From Mixophyes australis (taxonomy: Eukaryota > Chordata > Amphibia > Anura > Limnodynastidae), in NCBI GenBank assembly GCA_036250195.1, contig JAVHZZ010000003.1:343701375-343765374 (forward strand): a DNA stretch of 64,000 nucleotides, written 5' to 3'. The notes beneath the pieces were generated by a model that was given only the letters and a program-made list of their open reading frames with translations, made no database searches and was not told the origin of the DNA. Both the position numbers and the translations under genes were made by a program. Within the stretch, counting starts at the first letter, position 1; every line of letters begins with the position of its first letter. Below are positions 11,160 through 23,135 of this stretch, one piece after another.

Positions 11160-13930
11160 CACTGTTGCAGACAGAGAGGAGGACAGGGGTGGAGTTATTA
11201 TTCCAAGAGGATGCTATTTGGCTTGATATGTCTGAGCAGCTTATGGTAGTGCATAGGAAAATCTGGGATTTAAGATGAGCTATATATATTTAGGATCAGA
11301 TGAGATTCACAAACCGATAATACTACCCGGGAAATGACTGCAGACCAAAAGGACTGGAGTTTAGGACAGTTCTACCAGACGTGCAGGAAAGTATTGAACT
11401 GGCAACAGTTCCTCCTTCAGGCATCTGACATATGTGGGAAGATACCGTGAAGCCAGTGGGAACATAATACGACCCATGGAGTACTTTATACACATTCTTT
11501 TAATGCAAAAACTAATTTTAGCATTTTGCGAACCATTCATATAGGTCAGACCATTCTTCTTGGTCCTTGGATTCTCCCAGAAGAAGGATTCCAGCTCCAG
11601 TCACACAGTGTACATGTGGCAGGAAAATCCAGGGGAGGAAGCTGGGTTAGTCCAAAGGGGGATAATAGTGGAGGGAGACAGGGACAGATTAGCCATTCCA
11701 CTACAATGAGACCAAATGGACAGCAAGAGATCACAAAATGGGTGCATGCAGCATGTGGAAGCTCGGGGATTCCTAGGCCACCGACAGTAGGGGATCACTG
11801 AAAGATGTGAGCTGGAATTCGGGTTCATGTTTGGTTACTGGACCATATAAAGTGCATCACTGGTTTTTGTAACATTTAGAGGGTCTAAATGGGGATATTG
11901 ATAGGCAGAGCATGGAAGAGGTATAACAGTCTGGGCAGAACATTAATTTTCAAGGAGGTGACACGACCAATCCAAGATATACTAACCTTATCCCTGGAAG
12001 TCATATAGTTTGTAAGTAAAAGTGGATATTAGCCTGATAGAGGTTCTCAACTTTCGTGGTGAGGACAATTCCTAAATATTTAACATGACTATTGTGCAAG
12101 TAAAAAGGAAAATTAATTTTTCTGTTTGGGTAGAATAAAAAATACAGAAATTCCATCTTGGTGGTGTTAATTTTAAAACTAGAGAGAACTGAGAAGCAGT
12201 GGATCTAGCAAACAAAATCAAAGGATTTGTTATATTAAGAGGGATGTCATCCACATAGAGAGCAGTCTTGTGATTACCAGAAGCCAGCACTATGTTGGAA
12301 ATATCTGCATTCTAGTGAATTTTGATGGCCAGGGGTTCAATGGAGAGGGCAAAAATAAGGAGGGATGGTGAGCATCCCTGTCGTATCCCGTATAATCCCG
12401 GAATGTATCACGGTAACAATATGAAGCAAGAGGCCTCATCATGAAGGCATGAAGGGAATCTAATGTGGTCAAAGGCTTTTTCGGCATCTAGAGAAAGGAC
12501 AAGATATGCCAACCAGCGCTCATTGGCACGGTGGATTAGATCAATGATCCATCTAGTGTTGCCTGCCACTTGTCAGCCAGAGACAAAGCCTACTTGGGTG
12601 GATTAAGCATGGATGGACAAGGTTAACCTGTTCACCAGACCCTTAGTAAAGATTTTGAGATCAACATTCAATAAGGAGAAAAGATGATAATTGCTACAGA
12701 GAGAAGGGTCCTTGCCTTCTTTAGGGATAACTAATAGTCTAGCACTTGTTGTGGCAGGGTCAAAGGACCCTCCATCCAAAATCAAGCTGGATAAGGAGGT
12801 AAATTTGGAGCCTAGAACACCAAAAAAACTTTTATACTATGAAGCTTGGAGGCCATCTAGACCTGGAGGTGAGGGGATTTTTGTGTAAAGAGTGTCTATA
12901 GTCACTTCTTCTGAAATAACATAACTAAGTAGCTTCATCACTTCAGTGGAGAGATTGGGGGATTACATAATCATCAATCCTTTGTTCAAGATCAGGAGGA
13001 GATCAAGTGGGAAGCATCTTAGTTATTTACGTTAGAATAGAAATGTTGAAATTCTTTGACTATCAGATCACAGTGAAAAAGAGTCCGACCGCTTAAGCTT
13101 TAAATGGAGGAGATTGTATTATATGCATAGCTCTTCCTAAGTCTTCTGGCAAGGAGCACATCTGACTTATCACTTATCTCATGAAAATGCTGTTGAACCC
13201 ATCTAAGGGACCTAGTAGTTTTTGTTAGTTAAGACCACAGTAAGGCGACCCCACACAGATGACAACTCTTTAAGGAGAGCAGGGCTAAGGGATCCCTTAT
13301 GTTGGCAGAGGAAAAGGAGGAGTTGGGACTCAAAGTTCTTAATGAGTTCCTTCTCTTCTTTGTGTCTATAAAGTACAATAAGAGCAAGAGAGCAGCATAT
13401 GAGAAAGGCAAATCAAATTGAGAGATGACTTCCAAGGGTCGCAAATCACACTATTTCCAATGCTGGAGGTGGAGAATTAGAGTGAGCAATTGTAAAGGAG
13501 GGAGTGCTAGTAAGGCCCAGTTTTTGCAAGATCACAGCTCCCTCATCGGGGTTTTTAAAAAACAGAAGACTTGACTCAGTGAAGACTTGAAGTTGGAAGG
13601 GAAAACATCATCTGTATCTAATCATGTTGTTTCGGGATATTCTGGAGATCCCTCCATTTCTGTAATGTAATTGAGGCCAGGTCTGCGAACAACTGAACAA
13701 CTATGTCATTAAAGGGGATTTCTCATTGCCTGCATAACTTTTTCTTACATGTGATAAAAGTGCATGCACAGAATAACATCACGAGGCTGTCGACCCAGAA
13801 CAGAGTTAGGCTGCAGAGATTTGTTGGCTCTATCGAGCAAAAGATCAGTAACCAAGGCATCCAGTAAAATAGACATGAAGAAACCTTTAAGAAAGCCAGG
13901 GAAGGGGAGCTTGAGCTAATTAAAAACTAT
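11160..13930 (-). pseudogene. Decayed L1/Tx1-type LINE: ORF1-like and reverse-transcriptase remnants
   Basis: On the minus strand, reading from high to low coordinates, three blocks can be read across several frames. At about 13900-13560 an ORF1p-like stretch has LLLDRANKSLQPNS, then GRQPRDVILCMHFYH and LFADLASITLQKW. At about 13440-13130 the ORF2 linker has RHKEEKELIKNFESQLLLF, then LARRLRKSYA. The reverse transcriptase follows: SNYHLFSLLNVDLKI (about 12650-12700), LSLDAEKAFDHI (about 12480), GIRQGC with ALSIEPLAIKI (about 12310-12400) and YVDD (12246-12257). Many stops and frameshifts make it dead. The roughly 240-residue endonuclease expected between ORF1 and the linker is not visible, which suggests an internal deletion. 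11160-11830 would be the ORF2 C-terminus. Host ORFs should not be called here. Confidence 0.85.
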
Positions 13931-14149
13931 TGATGTTAAAGTGGTAAAAGTTAATGAATGAACATGATGTATAAATTACATAAAAGGTATATATTTTGGT
14001 GAAAAGTATCAATTGTAAAATATTTAATAATTAAATAATGCTTTATTATCTGATAAAAATGTAAACTGTGCTTATACACTCAATATATTTCATTAACAGC
14101 CTTTATAACAAAAAAGTCTGATAAGCTTACTAATGGATCATGAGACTTT

Positions 14150-14771
14150 GGGGCCTATTTATGAAAGGTTTCCCCCCTGTAAAATCACTAATTTGCTATT
14201 TATGATAGCAGCATCGCAGCAGATATAATAGATATCTGCTGCTTTGCATCTCCTATTGTTTTACTGAGCACTCCCCATAACAATGTATGGGGAGTGCTTA
14301 GTAACGCTATTTAACAATGAATTTAATTAACTTTTCAAACATGATAATGTACGTCAGCTGAAGCTGGCGTACATTATCATTAATGAAAAGTTTCAGTGCT
14401 GTCAGCTCTGCTCCGAAGAGCAGAGCTGAACAGCGCATGTGTGGAGGGATCACATGATCCCTCCCTGTCACTCACCACTCTCTCTCTGCAACTATAGTTG
14501 CAGAGCGAGAGCAGAGATGTCTGTGCGCATGCCCGAGGGTTTCACTCGGCGCATGCTCACTGGAGTCAGAAGAGGAGCCCCGTTCATCGCTTGCTGCTTC
14601 AGAACCGAAGCGGCAGTGGTAAGTATGGTTTCCACTTCACAGGAACAGCAGTTTTTCGGAACTGCTGTTCGTTGCTTTTTTAATAAATATGAGAAATAAT
14701 TCAATCCTTATCAATGCGATAAGGATTAAAAACTATTTTTCATATTCTGCGAGTTTTGATAAATGTGCCCC
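14150..14771. mobile_element. 622-bp MITE built from a chain of separate hairpins
   Basis: Inverted termini GGGGCCTATTTATGAAAG and GATAAATGTGCCCC, with TTT on each side. The body holds at least seven independent stems: 14216-14242 (11-bp arms), 14263-14302 (17-bp, one mismatch), 14341-14380 (19-bp, one mismatch), 14403-14428 (11-bp, loop CGAA), 14443-14464 (10-bp), 14478-14511 (17-bp, one mismatch) and 14643-14670 (11-bp). Another lies at 14703-14727 (10-bp), and a CpG-rich imperfect one at 14526-14556. ORFs at 14439-14704 cross these stems and are not genes. Superfamily unassigned. Confidence 0.8.
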
Positions 14772-14919
14772 TTTAACTTTGCCATTATGCTAATGCTACA
14801 CTGATTGCATATTCTTCATTGCAGTATAAAGAGTCTTGTGTCTGTTTGGTGCAGTCTCTAATCTGAATAAAGCAAAGAAATTGTCCATTTGAAATGACAT
14901 ATCAGTTGGCACTACCCGT

Positions 14920-16330
14920 TCCAAGTGGTCCGCTGCTCTGCTGGTATTCTTAGTGGAACATACTGTGTAAAACACAGAATAGATTTCCTGGATGCAGAAG
15001 CCTTTGGTGGAATAATAGTTTTTTTCGATGTCCAACCTGTTAAGCTTGCAAATTTGGTCAAAAGGGGAATGAATTTTATCCAAAGATGTGGGGAAAAGTA
15101 TTTCCCAGAGGCAGTAACATCAACTGTAACATTAAATCTGTGGCCTATCTTTTGGAGTGCCCATGTGGCCTCCAATAAGTGGGAAAGACCAAAATGACCT
15201 TAAAGACAAGAATAAGAGAACACATCCAGAATATTGGGGAAGGATTAATGCAATTAACAGCTCTAAACATTTTATGGAAGCTCACAATAAAAACCAAAAG
15301 CTTTGAAATGGGTGGGAATAGAGCATGTAAAAGTGGTCGGTGGAGGTGGAGATAGATTATCCCAGAGAGAAACGTTCTGGATATACCAACTGAAAACTCT
15401 GATTCCTCCGTGGCCTTAATGTTGATATAGACATAAGGGCATTTTTATAAAACAGTGAAAAAAATAATTTTATGAGATTTATTTCCACAGAAACCAATCA
15501 TTTAAAATATAGAATTTTTTTTTAATATAATTTTAAAGAATGTATTTTATTTTAAATTATTTAGGGTTTTAATTTTTATTTTAACATTGATACAAAATTA
15601 AGTATGGAAAATGTTAAAAAAAAAATATTTCTTTGCAGGCTTGCAGTCTATGTGATTCCATTGCAGCTAATTATTCTACTTGAGGTGAAGAGAACAGAGC
15701 TTCTTTAAATTCTGCATTTGTCTATTAACATGAGTTCTGTGGTTTTAATATATGAATGTGAAGTTCCATAATGATAGAAGTGCAGTGTAAGGGTTTTTCG
15801 TATGATAGGAGTTGAGCTCTGTTTGAATGTGGTAGATGAATTATTTTCACAATTGTATTTCTGTGTTGCCTTGGTTACAGTCAGGTGGTTGAAATTTTGA
15901 GGAAGTGTCTAGCTCGCTGAAGGGCTCGATATAAACTATTAATTAGATAGCTATGTGAAGAACTAGAAAAGTTTGTGAATTGTGATCCTCACTGTCTAAA
16001 GTAGAGATTTTTAAATGTTATAACTACTTTTTAAATACATTTGTAGTTTTAGCATTGATCTTAATTTGAAAAGGTCAACCAATAAGAACCCATAAGGGGT
16101 TATAAACAAATATTCGGGACATCTGCACACCACTTTCTGAGGAGGTGGGCGGAGTCACCCGAAATGCGTCAAGGGCGATGAACTAGCACCTCGGACTGCA
16201 GTCTTTCAGTGAGTATAACTTGTTTTGTGTTTCCATGTTTCAAATGGTTATACACTATGGTAGTTTTTGTTTTTATCAGAATTAAAGACTGATTTTGATT
16301 TACACTGGTATCCTCAAGTATTTACATGTG
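14920..16330 (+). pseudogene. Penelope-like element remnant: GIY-YIG endonuclease end and 3' region
   Basis: From about 15095 the plus strand reads NINCNIKSVAYLLECPCGLQ, then a stop at 15176 where the family has the Tyr of the YIG-type motif. VGKTKMTLKTRIREHIQNIG follows, and later, after frameshifts, DRLSQRETFWIYQLKTLIP (about 15350-15410). This matches the C-terminal GIY-YIG nuclease of Penelope-like elements: CPCG motif, YVGKT, Arg-rich helix and SQRE. It is broken by stops and frameshifts. The following roughly 700 bp are non-coding and lead to a hammerhead-like motif at 16131, as expected for the terminal repeat of such elements. The upstream limit is uncertain. Confidence 0.75.
16131..16178 (+). 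ncRNA. Hammerhead ribozyme-like motif (Penelope-associated), decayed
   Basis: Core boxes are in the right order: CTGAGGA at 16137-16143 (CUGANGA), a short hairpin GGTG...CACC at 16144-16160, GAAA at 16161-16164, then TGC and GTC at 16168-16170 as the NUH cleavage triplet. Stem I would pair CTTT (before CTGA) with AAGG (after GTC), four pairs with one wobble. Stem II needs a bulged C, and the usual ACGCGT stem III reads ATGCGT here. Both fit decay. Type I hammerheads in Penelope-like elements are established. Activity is doubtful. Confidence 0.5.
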
Positions 16331-16742
16331 AACAACACATTGGAATTAATATTACTGGTTTATGCAATAGGTATTTGAAGCCTGCTTATAGGTCAGCAAC
16401 TTTTCATTGTCTAATTCTGTTTTATTGAGAAACAGTACACACTATTAGAATCTTTCTTTTACGTGTCCTGAACTGAGCCGGGGTATTTCTATGAATATAC
16501 GACCATTTTGTTAGAGTGACGTCAGGGACGTCGCCTGATCCTGTTTGGCAGCAAAAGAGGACACTGAAGTTTGGAATGTAGTGGTACCAGTAAGAAATGT
16601 ACAGTGTTTTTGTGTAATTCTGTGTGTTGATTAAATCTTTTTTCCAGTTTGTTTCATCTAGCTGTCTAGCTGGTAGACTTCAGTGATGACTAACATGTTA
16701 AAGTAAATGATTATCAAACACATTCTTCATGTAAAATATCAG
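16331..16742. other. Non-coding, no recognisable family
   Basis: AT-rich sequence between the Penelope remnant and the next element. GACGTCAGGGACGTC near 16518-16532 is a short repeat of a CRE-like hexamer. Confidence 0.35.
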
Positions 16743-16751
16743 TGTCATACT

Positions 16752-17239
16752 CAGCGCCGGTGCTAGGGCCCTTGGCGCCCTAGGCACAGTGTGAAAATCG
16801 CCGCCCCCCCCCCCCCTGTGAAAATCGCCGCCCCCCCGCCCGTGTGAAAATCGCTGCACCCCCCTTGTGAAAATCGCCCCCCCCATGTGAAAATCGCCGC
16901 CCCCCCCGTGTGAAAGTCGCCTCTGCGCTTCCCTCCCCACCTCTCCCCATGTCTTTCTTTAACTTACCTGCATGAAGCTGCTCCTCTCTGTTCTGTCTTC
17001 TCCCCTCCACTCACAGACACTGTCGGGCCGTGATGATAACATCATCACGGCCTGTCACTGTCAGTGAGCGGAGGGGAGAAGACAGAGCAGAGAGGAGCAG
17101 CTTCATGCAGGTAAGATTCAATAGCCCCTTCCCTCCTCTCCTCCCCGTGGATTTCCGTTTTTTTTAATTTTGAGGCGCCCTGCAGGTCCCGGCGCCCTAG
17201 GCAATTGCCTAACCTTGCCTAATTGGAGCGCCGGGCCTG
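16752..17239. mobile_element. 488-bp hAT-type foldback element with 8-bp duplication GTCATACT
   Basis: Ends CAGCGCCGGTGC and GCGCCGGGCCTG, flanked by GTCATACT at 16744-16751 and 17240-17247. The terminal phrase (CGCCCTAGGC) relates it to the repeat at 7358. The interior has a six-copy C-rich minisatellite at 16788-16925 (TGTGAAAATCGCC plus a C-run) and a near-perfect inverted repeat at 16963-17115, whose arms start CTTACCTGCATGAAGCTGCT. ORFs at 16698-17010 read through the C-runs and are artefacts. Confidence 0.88.
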
Positions 17240-17247
17240 GTCATACT

Positions 17248-18250
17248 GTAAAACCAGCTCATGTTTTTCGTGGAAACGAAAAAAAATGCACTCATTCTGG
17301 GAAAGCCAGCCCTGTGCTGAATAGCACTGGGGCTCATCCTAGTATTACTTGGGCAGTGGGTGCCACAGTCATAGCTAAACACAGAAAGTCATTACGTACA
17401 TTTGTTAAACTACAAGTCCCAGCTATTAATGACATCCATTGACTACTTTGGCATGCTGCACTTGTCAACCTACACAAACTCTATTTAACATTTTAGCACA
17501 TTGCTAATTCCAAAGGAAATTTTCTTCTTGAACTAGTGCATAGGGAATCTTCATCCACTGCATAAATCATAGAGAGAATGTCATCATGGTACAGCCTGAT
17601 GGACAGCTCCTGTTATTCTGAGAAAAGCACTATTTTGAAGTCTCTTCATTGTTACGGCAGACAAGTCCTTGAAAGAAACAAGACATAAATGTTAACTGTC
17701 CATAGAAACCAGACCTTCAGTTCTACTGAATGTCCCACAGCCATGATTGGATAGCCAGTCTTTAAAGATTATGATGGTAAAAGCTTTTGACACTAATGCT
17801 TTTTGGAGTTTCACTGTTTAACAGCAAATAGTTATCACTGACTACAGCTAGTGGCTCACTTGGCGAAGCTAGGTACTCACCAACTTGGATTGTCAACTGT
17901 ACACCAACGTGGTATCCCCAGTATTAGGAGGATATTCACTCTCACCACCAAGCTTTGGCATTTGGAATTGCTCACACTTCTTAGGCTATATGACACTTCT
18001 GCAGCACCTCTTTGCTGTTTGTTCTAGCTAAATGCTTCCTTCACTGTGGACAAGGGAGAGGGCAGATTCAGGATCACTGGCTTAACTCTGAATAGCTGCG
18101 ATTGGATTGAGGTTTTAACTTGGTAGTCACAGAAAACACAGGACTGCAGGGACAGTCTTCATCACAGGAAAAAGCAGTATGTACTATTAATCCCATTTAT
18201 TAGCTCAGTCAGTACATTTACAACAATTGTTCCAAGTGCATGCATTTATA
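17248..18250. other. Non-coding, no recognisable family
   Basis: No terminal repeats or coding remnant. The frame at 17170-17442 starts within the hAT element and has no domain I recognise. Confidence 0.35.
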
Positions 18251-18425
18251 CCTAGTGGTCGAAGGTGGGGGGTGCACGGTGGTACGGTATACCGTCACTT
18301 TTCTTACTGCTTTCATTGAAAAACTATCAAATTCCATTCACATACATTCCCATTAAATTATTCATATCACCCCTTCTAAATTGCCATACTGCCAGTTCTA
18401 AATGTCCACTTCGGCCACTGTTTGC
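18251..18425. repeat. MITE-like fragment with ACGGTATACCGT palindrome
   Basis: GGTGGTACGGTATACCGTCAC at the left side contains a perfect 12-bp palindrome at 18284-18295. The right limit near TTCGGCCACTG is a guess. Confidence 0.4.
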
Positions 18426-19140
18426 ACCACAAAAATATAGTGATTTCCATGGGCTACTAGCCCTCCTTTTACACATTTATAGACACAGTTGTGTGGTTGG
18501 GTACACCAGGTCAGTTAACTAATCCAGAATGACCCTCTCTTGTCAACGAGCTCCAGACTGAACATTTCACATTAATCATAACAGAAGGGATGCGTGTGTC
18601 CACCCCTTAGTCAACATGCAGCTAGCAGCCAAAGGGCCCAACCCACTTAGCACTGTGCCAAGTAGTCTATACTTGTAGATGTAGTGTATAGATCTCCCAA
18701 CCAAAGTTACTTTTGCATGACTTTGTCACTGAGGTGTCATCCAGTCAGGTCTTGGCAGAACTTTGTCACCTAGGAGGTTTGACACCTGGGACTAAGCTAT
18801 AACTCTGCTGGAGCTGCTGGGAGAACCTCTTCAGGGACAGAGGGATAGCAGCCTAACATTTCCGGTCCCCCCAGGACCACCAGGTGAGTGTACTTTAAAC
18901 TGTTCCCAGTGCCAGCAATGCCGAATAAATAAATAGCCTCCCACATTGTGTTGGTCTGTGGAAGGGGGAGCCCAAACACAAAGGTCATTTACAAAGCTGC
19001 AAAAATACAAGACCACAAAGGGGGCAAACCCATTTTGTCTTGTGGCCACAGTGTATATCCCACACTCCCTCCAAGTCTTTATTTGTATTAGCCCTTGGAG
19101 GCGGTGGAGATTGGGTGCTAACCTAGCTTTTCAATAGAAT
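18426..19140. other. Non-coding, no recognisable family
   Basis: Slightly more GC-rich around 18780-18900. Short frames at 18797-19137 lack any recognisable domain. Confidence 0.35.
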
Positions 19141-19147
19141 AACTTTT

Positions 19148-19181
19148 GCACCATCTCAATGAAATTAATATGAGATGGTGC
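19148..19181. repeat. Hairpin beside a TAA microsatellite
   Basis: Arms GCACCATCTCA and TGAGATGGTGC are perfect, with a 12-nt loop. Confidence 0.75.
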
Positions 19182-19186
<5 letters not shown>

Positions 19187-19227
<41 letters not shown>

Positions 19228-19245
19228 TAATAATAAATAAATAAA
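19187..19245. repeat. (TAA)n microsatellite
   Basis: Near-pure AAT/TAA array, slightly interrupted at its 3' end. It generates the poly-Ile run in the minus-strand frame at 19131-19424, which is not a gene. Confidence 0.95.
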
Positions 19246-20710
19246 GCTTCAATGGTAAGCTTTTTAGGAGCAAAATGTAAAAGTTGACTTAGTAAAGGGA
19301 GTGGTCCCAAAGTAAAATCAGGCTGGACTAAAGTGGTGATTTTACTTTTGCATGCGAAGTCCCTTCTGAGGCTACAATCCTGCAAATAGTGGACCAAAGC
19401 ATTGGCACAGGGCTTGTTTTCCAAAAGTGATAAAAGGTGCGAACTTACATATGCGCAAGATGATCAGAGGTGCAATTGCGCTTTACAATTCCCTATTTTG
19501 CAACTATTATATGACATCTGCTGTGAATAATATATCTTGGCCATTGACTCTTTGGACTTTCTGGCTTTATGTACTAGATTATGGGCAACAGAATGACAAA
19601 TATTTATAGGGGTTCCGAACATGTTCAGTCCCACCTGACTCATACAAAGTGTTTGCCAAATACTTTGTATATTCCATAAACATATACACTACATATATAT
19701 TCCAACCACAATGTTTTAACATTGTATTGCAGTCTTTATAAATTAGATTTGTATTCTACAACACAAGTTTCGAAGAAATATCATCAATTATAAATTTGCT
19801 CACAGCATACAGTAGATAACATTATTTTTTAGGGGAAAGTGAATGTTAAAATAATTTTCTTAAAATGTATTCCAATATATCAATTTATCATGGAATGGAA
19901 AACAGGTAATTTGTAATACACAACTTTTTGTCTACATAAGTTATCTTAATAGACATATCACAAATGAGAACTCGACCATCTGCTCAATCTTCTAATTACA
20001 AATGCAAAAACAGTGTTGTCCCAAACAGCATCATAAACCAGCAGAATAGAAGTGATTTAAATGCATGGATGGGTTTTTTTACTCAATGCAGAATGCATCT
20101 GTTGTGATATTTTTTTTTTACAGCTTCAGGAGAATCTTTATTTTTTACCTTATTTATCTCAAAGGAAAATGCAGTGCAAGATTTTCCAACTGTGCAAAGA
20201 GTGAGATAAATAACTGATTTGAACATGAATGAATCTGAATCACTATGATGTTATTATGTGTTTGAGTAAGTAATTAAAATACATTTGAAAGTAAAATGGA
20301 ATGTCCACCTTCCATTAAAATGTGTATACGAATTTAACACTGAACCCTTATGTGCCTGAAGAGTAATTGTAATAAATAATACCGTTTAGAAGATCCATGG
20401 CCACCATCTAAAGCTGACTCATCTATCTTTCTTAGCCTGCTCATCCATTCCACAGTTCAGCTGACCCTTGACAACCATCTCCGTCCGGAAGTTGTCAGCG
20501 TGCACATTATTCATTGAACTACTATTGGGAACAGAACTTTAGAAAGCAGGTTCCTATTTACCTTTCATGACAATAAGTCTGATTTTTTTTAGAACACTTC
20601 TATCACTAGTTGTAACCCTTCTCAAATATTGGCCAATGCGATACTGAATCCTATTGCCTAAATTCGCCTATTAATAAATATACCCCACTGTCAAATGGTT
20701 GTTTTGGAGT
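19246..20710. other. AT-rich non-coding stretch, nothing recognised
   Basis: No inverted ends, coding remnant or RNA gene found. Confidence 0.4.
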
Positions 20711-20717
20711 GGGTGAT

Positions 20718-21545
20718 AGTGTCGGAAGTCGTATAATTGGATGAACGAAAGTATATTGGTTGATATTGTTTTATTGGCCGATTGCACTCAGTATGCCACG
20801 CTACACGTGGCATACGGCGATCACACTGTAAAATACGCACCTACACACTCGCATTACAACATTTAGTTATTTATGTAATTCATATTTATATTGGATCCAT
20901 TACACAGTAATTTATGAGCAGATAGTATTTGGTTTATTATTAGTTTATATATTATGATTATATGTACACTTTAGTGTCATCTAAGGTTCAGGTTATGGGA
21001 AATGTGTCATGTCTGATATCATACTAATTCCCTCTTCATCAGCAGCTGTCCGGTTCCATCGCCGAAGAGATCACATATTGCATACTCTAGTTATTGATGT
21101 TAGGGAATAAATAGCCAGATTGATATCAGAATGTGATATGCTAATGAACTCGTTGTAACTGGAGCACATCCCCTGGAGAGATGACCCCCACCTTTGGATT
21201 CCTTAGATTGAATCAGCCTATGACCTGTTTACCCTGGAACCACCCTTGTCTGGACCTATAGAAGCAAGCTACATCATCTCTATTGTTCACTGTGTAACAC
21301 TGACTGTATATATAATCATAGCTGCACCCCCACCAGGCTCAGTCTTCACTGATCACAGTATTCAAAGGTGAACTACTGTCCACTGGTGCCCGTGGTTAGC
21401 GCAGCGTAGTGCAAGCGGTATGTATGTAACTTTTGGTATTGGCTGTACTGTACTGTATCATAATATAATAATGTATTGAATTGTTAACTAGTTACATCTG
21501 CTAAAATAAATACTTTGTGCATTAGAAACACAATACAATCGCCTA
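20718..21545 (+). mobile_element. Possible LTR-like sequence
   Basis: It starts TGTCGGAAGTCG. A TATATAA box lies near 21308 and an AATAAA polyadenylation signal near 21506, with the order and spacing of an LTR promoter and terminator. No matching CA end with a target duplication was found, so boundaries are tentative and it could be another repeat type. Confidence 0.35.
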
Positions 21546-22368
21546 TGCAATGCTTATTTGAAAACGATAGAATTACTTTAATAATAGGAATGTTTAAATG
21601 CAAGAATCAATGTATGCATTTTTATTGAGAGCGGAGTTCAAAAACTTAGAAAGGAACAACTTGTCAGTCTACTTTTTTTGCTGAGTCACTTTGCCACTTG
21701 CATCCAACATATTTAAAGCTACATCTGAAATCCTATTCTTTAAGAATAACTCTATCCTAAACTTAAAATTTGTTTTCCAGTTGAGTTAGCCAAGATCTGA
21801 TCAATTACACCATTTTACTGACCTTATGCATGACAATCCTCCAATCTGATGGGCTCTCCCATAGCCTCCAATGAACCAACTTGTCGCCCTTGAAACAACA
21901 AGTTGATGTTATTTAGCGTTAGTCCCCAGCAGGAAGAGGCAGTGTGGCAGAACTCTATTAGGAATTGTATACTCCATTATTTAACTTAAATAAACTTTTT
22001 CAGAGTTCCTGTTAAAATGCATTCTTGATTAAAAAAGGTTTTTAAAACTTTAGGTGTTACATTTCTAACTTTAAATATCTTTAATGGCTTTATGACCAGT
22101 GGTACCTTAGTGATTTCTTTACTTACAGCATTTATTTTCAAAATTTTTAGTTAAACCAAGAATATGCAAGGCTATCAAGTGGAATTTGATCATGTATTTA
22201 TTTTCTTGCTGACAAGCATTATTTTGTTCACATTTTGGGTCAAGGGACAGATAGATAGTTTGGGGGAGGGTATTTGATAGTAGGGGATTACAAGTTCTTT
22301 TTACCTTAGGTCCCTCGTTTTGATGAACAGTGTCTGTCTTTGTCCATCAGAATATGAAATAAAACATG
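21546..22368. other. AT-rich non-coding stretch, nothing recognised
   Basis: No supported feature. Confidence 0.4.
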
Positions 22369-22376
22369 GGTATCAC

Positions 22377-22930
22377 TAGAAATGCTCACTGACCCCCGTG
22401 AACTGGTTTTGGTTGTGGATCTGAATTAGCTTAGTGTTTCGGTTTTGGTTTTGGCAAAACCGACCAAGTGTGCTTTGGTTTTCGTTTTGGATTTTTTTAG
22501 GAAAAATCCTAAAACATGCTAAAATCAGATAATTTTGCTCTTTTTTTTGTTCCTACACTATTTTTAAACTCGTCATTTGCAGTCAATTTTGACCACCTCA
22601 CAGGTCACAATATTATTTTCATACACTTTCAAACAAAGACTGCAGCAACCTTGCTGGATGCTAAGCGACAGAGCAATGACACAAACACACTGCAGTTCCT
22701 AGCACATCTAGGACACAATGGCACACAGTGGCAGAAAAGAAAAATGGGGGTCCGCCCTCCCTCCCACCCCTCGCTATGTTGGATCTTAAAAAGGAATTCA
22801 AAACAATGAAGTTTTGCCTCGTTTTCAATTCCGAGGGCGGGCAACAATAACAAGCCAGCTCGGCACGGTACTCGGAACGCCTAAGTTTAGGTGCGTTCGG
22901 TTCTCGAGGAACCGAGCCTGAGCATCTCTA
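22377..22930. mobile_element. 554-bp hAT-type non-autonomous element
   Basis: The left end TAGAAATGCTCA and right end TGAGCATCTCTA are inverted copies with one mismatch. Flanks are GGTATCAC (22369-22376) and ATTATCAC (22931-22938), an 8-bp duplication with two changes. Internal sequence is rich in GGTTTTGG near the left and CGAGGAACCGAG near the right. The ORFs at 22516-22853 are not genes. Confidence 0.75.
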
Positions 22931-22989
22931 ATTATCACTTATCTCTGAGGCATGTAAAGCCATGTCGTTATTCATTATGTCTCAGTCTG

Positions 22990-23135
22990 TGGCTAAACTG
23001 CCTTTGGTACAGCAGATGCAGTGCATCGGGGCCCATGGAGATAATGGGGCCCGCTGCAGAGGGCCAGGGGCCCCGTTCCCTCCTAACCCGCCTCCCTGCA
23101 CCAGGACCCACAGCTCACTAGTTCCGCCTCTGGTC
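22990..23135. repeat. Dispersed GC-rich repeat, inverted to 1735-1845
   Basis: GGGGCCCATGGAGATAATGG near 23028 and CACAGCTCACTAGTTCC near 23109 match the block at 1750-1795 in part direct and part inverted order, so both are rearranged copies of one repeat. Confidence 0.5.
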
